From assembly GCA_029448655.1 (NCBI GenBank), contig JACCLO010000001.1, positions 806,001 through 870,000 of the forward strand: 64,000 nucleotides of DNA, written 5' to 3'. The notes under the pieces were generated by a model. The model did not search any database, was not told where the DNA came from, and was given only the letters and a program-made list of their open reading frames with translations. Origin of the DNA: Wolfiporia cocos (taxonomy: Eukaryota; Basidiomycota; Agaricomycetes; Polyporales; Phaeolaceae). The position numbers and the translations under genes were made by a program. Within the stretch, counting starts at the first letter, position 1, and every line of letters begins with the position of its first letter. Of the stretch, positions 53,830-64,000 are shown one piece after another.

Positions 53830-55990
53830 ACACCAAAGTCTTGATGAAACATGATACGTTTTGAATATTTCATTTTTGGACATTCGCGTAAGCTTCGAGG
53901 CTCTGGATGGTCGCGGCTAGGCGCATTTAACGGGAAACTATCGATGATGTCGCAAAGCGTTGTACCCCGATCTAGCGTTATACATTATGCACCGGAGGCA
54001 ACATCGTTGCGCTTAAGTGGAGATGCACTGAACCTTGCGTCAGGGCCTCGTCGCGCTCCGCGGCGCGCTCAGCACACCCAGCCTGTCAATCACCAGCAAT
54101 TACATATTATGTTTGATCGGGCGAGGTATTAGTACTCTACCGTTAGTGTACCGAATGCTTAATGCGACAATAGCTTCCATCTTCCCTAATGCTTCATCTG
54201 TGTTATAGCACCAGAGCAGGCGCTGCGTCCTGGGCGGCTGGTTGCGCCTGGCACAGTTCGATTGAACAGTGGTGTGAGAAACAGTGTGTCACGCATTGAT
54301 CAATTGATCGGTGACCGGTCGGCTCGTCATGATTAAAATGCAGCGTAATCAGTCTGAACAGCAGCATGTCATGATGCGCAGCTGTCGGAAGTGCGCGTGC
54401 GTCGGATGTAGCGCACGGTGAGATCTCGTGCCACAGCACAGCTGAGAAGCAGGCGAATTGGAAGTCGGGTACTGCGGGCCCGTAAGTTGCACGACGCGCA
54501 CCTGGAATGACTAGGCGCGTGAGGTATAAGCGAATACGGGATGTACGCGTCGGCATGCCTTTGTTCTAACCATGACCTACCGCACTAGAGACCTGAGGAC
54601 GGTTCCTGACAGGTAGCAAGGCACAGTCGTGGAATGCCAGGACTTAGTTTCTACAGCAGTAGTGATAGCATCAGCCTAGAATTGGGGGTTATCTAAGCTT
54701 CTGAAGGTTCTGGAGCATTCTTCTTAGTATTCCAGCGCCTTCCGAAGTCTAGGGGTGTTAGAGGCTGCAAGTTAGAGGCAACCGCCGACATTATGTACAA
54801 GTATACCTGTCTTAAGCTTGAAGCCAGAGTTCAACGTTGCACAATGACGATAATCAGATCGGCGCTGTTGAAGCCTCAAATGCATTGCACGAGAGCGTCA
54901 GTGCTGAAGCGAATTGCCTTAAGCGAAAAGGCCGTGGCTCTGAGCATTGGGAAACTGGATTGGTCTGAGGGCATCTGAGGATTCTGAGGGAGCTGACTCG
55001 AGGAGCAATAACATATTTGAAGTTAATGACAGTATAGCCCTGGCCTTGCGGCGAATTTCGAGCCCGAGCTGGTGCCCAGCGGCCTGATGTGGCCGAAAGA
55101 GGTATTAGCACCTTCCGAGGGCGGCCATCCAGTTGCGTGCGGGATGTAGCATTCTGGAACCGGGCAGAACGTACCTCTGTCCGATCAAGTCCGCGAGGGC
55201 ACGAGTATGGATGTAGCTAGAGAAGTATAAACCGCAAGTAAGACGTATTGAATCCGGAGGTTGCGGCAGAAGCAAGCTGCCGCGCTCGCACTAGCACCTG
55301 ATCGCGAAGAATCAGACAGTACAGTCATGATGTATTTAGATATACATCGCTCGACAAAACACCTCGCACGTCTGCGACAAGAACTCCTATTTCGGACACG
55401 GACATGTAAAGCTGCAATATGTGCGAAGTAAGCTTCGAGATACTGATACTTTCGAAGTGGCACCCAGAGGCAATCATCGATGTGCCAGACGGCCTGTGCG
55501 ATCCTATACCTGTGAGCTATGCATAGCCATGCACAGCCCAGTGAAGATACGAGCCATGTGGGGATTTTCCATTCAGGACTGAGGCGTACTCATCGACTGC
55601 GCACCGAGTATTTGCCGATGGCACACACAACGAATTTGTTATCCTGCAAAGGAATTCGTCCGTGGGCCGGTGCTGGCCATCTTGACAACATCCTGTGTAC
55701 AGAGCCTCAGCTATGTCAACGGCTAGTAGCAACCACAGGGGACAGGATGACAGGCCTTCCTCGATCTGTTTCATTGAGCGTTACAGTTGCTCAACGTATG
55801 TAGATGCGCACATAGTTTAACGGATATGATGGCACCCTAAATTGGAACACAGGGGATTTCAACAAAGATTACCATTCCTCAAGGTAAAAATGGCAGACCT
55901 TACAATATGCAGAAGCGCGAATTGCGCGCCTCCAAGTGGCTGTACATAACAACATCGCCAACGCCAACAGACAACACTTGGACAGATCTG
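53830..55990. other. Upstream flank and gene-poor region
   Basis: Up to 54640 this is the duplicated flank, with the hAT empty site near 54221. From 54645 to 55990 I see only short frames without support. Confidence 0.5.
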
Positions 55991-56555
55991 TCACGCTCGA
56001 CGCCGCGCGTTGCTGACTCCGTTCTTGTTGAGACCTTGCATAGCCGCATCGCATAACATCTCTTGAACAGCGAGGTTGCCAGTCAGAGAGGCCTGCTTGA
56101 GCATTAAGTCAGTGTCATCTCGATCGCTTGCCCAGTCATCATTATTGAGCACTAGTCACTTCACTATCTCAGCGTGAGAGAGTGACATAAGGCCACAGCC
56201 TGTGACAAACGATGTTCACATGTCGACGAACGAACTTACAATTTGATCTAGATCAAATCGCGCGGGAGACTCGAGGCATTTTCGAAGGAGAGGTGACCAT
56301 GTGGTGACCAATATTTGTGGTTAAGTTCGCCTCGTGTGTACCACTCGGAGTGGCGTGATAGCGGGTGTGATCAGCGAGCTCGGCAAATACAGCATGCCGC
56401 AACCAATCCCGGCGTTCAAACGGCGACTGAGTGTACACTGGTGTACTTGTGTTGACTACTGCCCCATGCGAATGCCGGGCCCTGCGGTGCGAGGGCCGCA
56501 GCCTTCCTCGAGGATTGCTCGTGCTCATCGTTTCAGGTAACTTTTGACGCACCAC
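55991..56555 (-). CDS. Hypothetical small protein
   Basis: Two minus-strand exons look real by splice sites: one ends LLRKCLESPARFDLDQI at a GTAAGT donor near 56240, and the next includes LNNDDWASDRDDTDLMLKQA and NLAVQEMLCDAAMQGLNKNG with a stop at 55991. The upstream part to 56555 (MVRQKLPETMSTSNPRGRLR) is a possible start but is not well supported. It is acidic-amphipathic in character; no family is recognised. Confidence 0.35.
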
Positions 56556-57048
56556 TTTTCCGTTATCAAGTCTTTCTACACAAGCAAAGCAGTCAGCACG
56601 AGACTCCTCGGACGTTCTACGTGGACATGCAGACGTATTTCCCGCCGCGATGGTTGACCCCGTTGGTCGTGCGCAGGCAGCGGTGGTGTTCCAGATCGCG
56701 GGACAATAAATAAAGGCGCCCGCGGAGAATCCCGAATTGTCTCAAACAGGAAACGCACACAACCACAGCGCCACAATGCAATGTGGGATGGCAGCGCCTG
56801 TTCCTCTCACCTCCCATCAACGACGCGCCCTTTGTCCTTGTCCGCCGACCACCTTCCCGCGAGCACGCTGACCCATCTTGCACTTGCCTAATTCGCGTTG
56901 CTGTGCGCTCTGAACGCGTAAGCGACATCGATCAAGGCTAAGGGACAAATAGTAAGTCCTGATCGCGCATTGACCATCGCCGCGTGCCGGGACCCCACGA
57001 CGCCACAACGCATTCTATAAAGCCTGTGCCTGATTTCGCGTCTGGAAG
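56556..57048. promoter_or_regulatory. Upstream region of the CHK2-type kinase
   Basis: No gene of its own is convincing; open frames on the minus strand lack support. A tctataaag motif lies near 57013, 35 bases before the kinase start codon. Confidence 0.35.
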
Positions 57049-59499
<2,451 letters not shown>

Positions 59500-59831
59500 G
59501 TGCATCGTTCTTCATTTTCTTTCCATCGCATTGCTGCTGCTCGAGATCCCATCCGTATCGTTCACAACAACAAAACTGCTGGGGATGTAACCCAATGAAT
59601 GTTTGGATCGCCGTCTGCAGGTGTCATGTATCGTTGTACATATAGACTGCTGTTGTATATACTGAATACATTCTGCTCAAATATGGACTACTTAGTGATT
59701 AGCGATTTGCGATGGCTCACCTACAATGACAGCGACGACAGCGACGGCGTATCAAGACAGCGCATGCGAGACAGACGAAATTGATATTTACGTTTTACTT
59801 TATTCCTCAACATGGGAACGCCAAGAGGGAT

Positions 59832-60909
59832 CTACGAAGATTCGTTCTTGATCTGTGATGCAGATGGAACTGTGGGCGATCCGGACGATCCCTGTGACTG
59901 ATACGGTCGGAACCGCAGACTCTTGGCTCCCGACGGCGGGTATGCGCACTTTTGGTTCCGGCGCGCGCACTGACTGAAGTCAAACAGCAGAGGTTCAGCA
60001 CAACAGGCACGCGACATGAGAGGCGCCTCTGTACCCACCCGCATGTGCGGTCCACAGTGCCCTCAGGAGGGCCGCCGCACGCGATCTTACGCTTGCGACA
60101 GAAGAAACAGGCCACGGACGTAGAGCGCTTAAATGCCCGCTTGTGGCGCGGCATGTCGAGCAGCGCTATCTTGTCCGCGATGGCGATACGCTGCGCGGTC
60201 GTAGTCGAATATACGGGTGCACCGGAATTCGTATCTTCGATTTTGCCCGAGGGACCAACGTAGAATGTGCCTGCCGATGTAACTCCTGTCTGGAAGTTGT
60301 TCTGTGCCTGTGGCAGAACGGGCGCTGCAGATGGCGACGGCAATAGTGGCGTCTCAGAAGACGGTTGTAAGGCCGCTGATGAATGGTATGCTTCCGCGAC
60401 CGGTGGCGGCGCCGTTGATACAGGCGTTGGTGCTGCTGCAAGTGGTGGCAGCGAGACGACCGCGCCTGGTAGCAGACTCAATTGAGTTTGTTCAACGCCA
60501 GAAGTGAATAAGCATAGGCGTACTGAGTGCAGAATACTGTGATATGTGCTGCATATCTAGCTCCGAGTGCATTGTGTTAGTCAGAGCTGCCCCTGCGTTG
60601 ACATATTGATTGAAGAGGTCGTTGTAGTCGTGATGGTCCTTTCTTCAATATTAGCTAGAAGGTATACAGTATGAATTTGCCGGTAAATGTCAACTCACCA
60701 CCGCTGAATATTCCCAGATGCTAGTCGACTGATCTGAGTAGGCAATATTAAACTCATGTGCCGGGCCATATTCTGCAGAGATCCAGGTTTCGAGTTGACT
60801 GAGCGCGAGCTCGTCCGTGACGGGTATCGCAAACTATACGGTACGTAATTATATGAGTTCATGAATACGGTGTAGCGACACATACTGGATAGAGCGATTC
60901 CAAAGACAT
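59832..60909 (-). CDS. Second transcription factor with a C-terminal Zn2Cys6 cluster
   Basis: It starts MSLESLYP at 60909, followed by a GTATGT donor. The next exon reads FAIPVTDELALSQLETWISA and EYGPAHEFNIAYSDQSTSIW, then KDHHDYNDLFNQYVNAGAAL. A long Ala/Pro/Ser-rich exon includes LSLLPGAVVSLPPLAAAPTP and ADKIALLDMPRHKRAFKR. The cluster CFFCRKRKIACG...DRTC, an intron, then QCARRNQKCAYP has the same C-x2-C-x6-C-x11-C-x2-C-x6-C spacing and the same intron position as the gene at 8.7-10.4 kb. It ends about 30 residues later (stop 59832). A probable nuclear regulator; targets unknown. The join near 60500 is uncertain. The gene is convergent with the kinase and divergent from the securin-like gene. 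Confidence 0.8.
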
Positions 60910-61478
60910 CGTCGCTAAACGGACGAAGACGGACCTGCACCCAGTGTAGAGTACATGCCGGAATATATACAACGTCCGTCAACAAATTCATATCAAGGAA
61001 GCACTCTGTCCTCTGCTGTGCGATAGAGGAAATTACCGCGTCTGAGGCGGAATTCCGCAACCAATCAGGTGCGTGTTTTGCAATGCACCTGGTGCAAATA
61101 CTTGTGAGCAATTGGCCACGCTAAGAAGCGCCCACAAAACAGTCTGAAAGTCAGTATCAAAAAACGAGCAACGAAATGACAACACCAATACAGAGCTGAA
61201 AATTTCTATTTCAGAATATCGTTGTCTTTGCGGGGGTGCTCTCTGTCAATGTAGAAAATTGTCACGGACGTGACATATAGCAACATTATGAAGCCGCGTC
61301 GGTGCCGGACGATTCAACTTTCCACGGTTCCCAAATGGGAGATGCACCGAGTCAATTACCGTGACAGGCTAGAGATGGGATCGGCATCACGGTCACGTGT
61401 TGTTCGCGTATTCGAACACGGACGCTCCTTCTCCTTCTTCCTCTTCCTCCTTCCCGCCTAATCGTCTTTTCCTTAACA
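60910..61478. promoter_or_regulatory. Divergent upstream region, zinc-cluster factor / securin-like gene
   Basis: 569 bp between two start codons. A pyrimidine-rich run (ctccttctccttcttcctct, 61426-61445) lies about 35 bases before the plus-strand start, a frequent feature of fungal promoters. A minus-strand frame here (61111-60910) is probably 5' flank. Confidence 0.4.
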
Positions 61479-63085
61479 ATGTTCAGCTTACGCCCTGCGA
61501 CGCTTGAAGGCGACACCTACGCAAGCACACCAGGCCGCGCACTCAAGGGTGTCCGTCAGGAGAACCTGTATCGCGTCCCACTCACCATGAACGCAAAGGG
61601 CAAAGGCGCACATACTCCCCACTTTTCTCGTACGTTACAAAGCACTGATTCATCCTGATAAATACTGATAACTCCGCAGATACTCATAAGGCAGGCAGAA
61701 GCGGTGCGAAGCCGTCAATAAAGAACGCCCGGCCGCTGCTCGACAAAACTCCGTTTCCAAACCGGGTTGCCAGCGCAATCCCGCTTCAGATTCCAGCACC
61801 GAAATCTGGAAAGCTTGCGAAGCTTGCGTTGCAAGATGAGCCTGCTCAAGACGCTCTCCCCGCGGCCCTTCTGCGTCCGTCGTCTGCGCGCAAAAGCATT
61901 CGTCTACTGAAGAGCAGCATTCAAGGGAAGGCACAGGAATTCAAGACTCCTATCACCCGCGGTAACCACTGGGATGTAAGCGAGGATGACGTGCAGATGG
62001 ACGAGGGCGTGATCACGGAGGGGAAAAATGCAGGAGAGGAGGAGGACTACGATGAGATTGAATACATGCCGCCTTCCGCAATCAGTGCGCCGACTTTCTT
62101 CCAATCTTACTTCTTCTGCTCATGATGCTGAACGCCAGCCGAGACCTATCAGCCGCTCTTTGAGATGCCCGACTACAGTGTCGCTGGCAAGATGCTTCTC
62201 GAACTCGCGCACTCTGCCAAGATCGACGACACTCTTGACCTGTACTACGCACAGGACATCGACAAACAGATTGATGTGCCCGCGCTTTGGGTAGCGAGCG
62301 GGTTTGCCTCTTCCCCTTCGAAATGGGAGAGATTGCCGCTTTCGGAGCTGGGTGCGCGCGGTTCGGTTCGTCTTACCGCCTCTTTGCTTCGCTAAGAGTT
62401 GTACCTCTTAGAGGACGATGATCCGTTCAAATTTGAGAATCTTCAAGGAGCTAAGCCTACGATCACAAGCGCACCGAATGCGACAGCAAGCGCATCAGCC
62501 ACTCAGTCGGCATCCCTGACATCCTCTGACTCGACCACCCTCACCCATTCCAGTGCCGCTCTCGCATCACGTCCGGCGACGCGTGCGTCCACTCGCACCA
62601 CGAACGCAACTACAAGTGCATCTACTGGCACGTCAAGAACAGGAGCCACCGCGCGGGCCACTGCATTGGGCACGACCGCGGCTGCTTCTAAAACGGGTGC
62701 GGTGAAGCCTGGAGGCACGCATGCAGCAAGGTCCGCTGTGGCAACGAGATCTAACGGCGCCGCCGCTACGACCACGCGGTTGCGATCTGGCGGAACTACT
62801 GTGGCTGGCGCAAGCGCAACTACACGATCCAGAGCAACTTCGTCGCAGTCTTCCGATGTCAAGGCCACGGCTTCGACACGGGGTGCCGTCGCGACCTCTA
62901 TTGCTTCTCGTACTAGAGCTGCGACGGCCTCTACAAAGCCTTCGGCGGCGGAATCTGCCGGAGCCGCGGCGGCGGATGGCAAGGACAAGGGCAAGGAGCG
63001 TGAGATCGTCGATAACGAATTGGTCGTCCAGTTCGGCACGGACATCGCAGGTGGGCTAGATGAGGACTTTCTTTTCGCTCTGTAA
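61479..63085 (+). CDS. Probable securin (Pds1/Cut2-type anaphase inhibitor)
   Basis: It starts MFSLRPATLEGDTYASTPGR (ATG 61479). The N-terminus has RQENLYRVPLTMN, which resembles a degenerate KEN plus D-box region (R-x-x-L). A basic middle (KNARPLLDKTPFPNRVASAI; ARKSIRLLKSSIQGK) is followed by the acidic block DYDEIEYMPPSAI, then YQPLFEMPDYSVAGKMLLEL, DDTLDLYYAQDI and ELYLLEDDDPFKFENL. An EIEYMPP-like acidic motif followed by a short conserved segment is what I recall of fungal securins, which hold separase inactive until anaphase. The last ~190 residues are an Ala/Thr/Ser-rich tail, ending FGTDIAGGLDEDFLFAL. The joins at 62075-62140 and 62290-62397 are introns by frame. The assignment rests on remembered motifs, so it is moderate. 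Confidence 0.6.
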
Positions 63086-64000
63086 GGGAGCTTTGGACCC
63101 TCGATCAGTATGGATTTGTCTAGTGTTTTGTCAATGTAGTCATACATTATCTCAAGTGGCTGTGTTCGCCTGATGCAATGTCACTTTGCTTTGTAGGATA
63201 GCCAATGTCGAGGTCGTCGATCGTCGCAGGTCCCACTCGGCCCTGGCTCTCGAGCCCGGCTGCTCATAACAAATGACTCACGGCGATATTTGAAACTTAT
63301 GCTCGTCGACGTCTTTCGGCCGCAATAGCATCTACAGCCCACGTCGCCGGCACTTTGCTCAGCGCTTTCAATCTCTCTCGGCGGCCGCGCGCGCTGCACC
63401 TTTTTTATCCGCTACGCCCTTTGCGCCGCACAGCATCGGGCCCCACTCAGCCCCAGCATCCCGGAAGCTTAGCCACTGCTCGTCCCGAGATCTTCGCGAT
63501 AGCGAAGAGGCTGCGCCGCGCCCCGGGCGGAGCGACGGGACGATGCGTCTGACTGGCCGAAGGCGCGAAGTCGAAGGCGAAGATGATCTGACTTTGAAGC
63601 TGGGCTGAGCGCACGTATGGCTTCTGCCGCCATGCTTCGCGGCTGTGTTGCATGTCATAGCCCTGGTTGGCGCTGTAGCTGGAGTTCTAAGGCAATATGA
63701 CTTGACGTAGTTCTTCTCGTACGGGATGTATATTTGTGATCATGGGCGGGCTAGCTTGAACCGCTCGTCGCAACGGTGCTGTTTGGCTGGAGTGCTTCGT
63801 CGGAAACGGTATACGTTCTTGTGCCTTTAATTGGATGCTATCCTTCCCCGAACAGGCCGCACGTCGAGCGGTTCGCGACAGCGTAGATATGAACATCATC
63901 TCGGGACAGAATAATACGACTTTCAGCTATCTCAATATAGGAAACGTCTCCAGCATTCGCATCGATTCGAGCTTCAGGCGATATCACTCCATCCGAAATC
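63086..64000. other. 3' flank and window edge, no gene recognised
   Basis: GC-rich stretches near 63350-63560 hold overlapping frames on both strands without signature or splice support. A gene may start beyond the window. Confidence 0.45.

Larger units (their letters stand above)
51365..54640. repeat. Segmental duplication, copy 2
   Basis: Colinear with about 25280-28690 in the same orientation (some parts near-identical, especially 52440-53830 with 26100-27330). Copy 2 carries a CACTA-like MITE (51422-51690) not present in copy 1, and lacks the hAT MITE of copy 1. At about 54645 the similarity ends abruptly at ttctacagca. Confidence 0.9.

Overview
The window looks like a piece of an Agaricomycete (mushroom or polypore) nuclear genome. 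Genes are split by many introns of about 50-60 bases with GT...AG ends. Conserved eukaryotic genes sit next to a decayed Plavaka-type transposase, a DUF6698-like partner gene, fungal solo LTRs and Zn2Cys6 transcription factors. I see no bacterial-style operons, rRNA genes or CRISPR.

Layout. (1) 1.5-14 kb is a gene-dense conserved block: glycerol-3-phosphate acyltransferase (-), divergent from signal peptidase subunit SPC3 (+); an unresolved stretch with possible membrane-protein exons (5.5-8.2 kb); a transcription factor whose Zn2Cys6 cluster lies at its C-terminus (+); and a NIPA-type magnesium transporter (-). (2) 14-24.7 kb is gene-poor. It holds a diverged tandem duplication near 18.2-19.8 kb, a small zinc-finger ORF and a small secreted protein. 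(3) 24.8-29.4 kb and 51.4-54.6 kb are two copies of one segmental duplication. Each carries a secreted protein built from exon-encoded repeats, and the copies differ by an exon, a short Lys-rich repeat and two different transposon insertions. (4) 30.4-50.5 kb is a transposon nest: a Plavaka transposase with several disabling lesions and an LTR inside it, a DUF6698-like pseudogene, three more solo LTRs plus an LTR fragment, a hAT-like MITE in an older ORF, an inverted-repeat element with tRNA-like arms, and a 3.3-kb foldback-like element whose arms are tandem ~86-bp repeats. (5) 57-63.1 kb is a second conserved block: a CHK2/Rad53-type kinase with an FHA domain (+), a second transcription factor of the C-terminal Zn2Cys6 type (-), and a probable securin (+).

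The kinase and the securin-like protein both belong to checkpoint and mitotic control, and the acyltransferase and SPC3 both act in the ER. I see no sign that either pair is more than a neighbourhood, apart from the short shared upstream region of the acyltransferase and SPC3. The best candidates for something undescribed are the foldback-like element with tandem-repeat arms (45.5-48.8 kb), the inverted-repeat element with two opposed tRNA-like sequences (44.6-45.3 kb), and the recently rearranged secreted repeat-protein gene pair. All splice models were made by eye from reading frame, splice sites and remembered family patterns, so internal exon borders are approximate.
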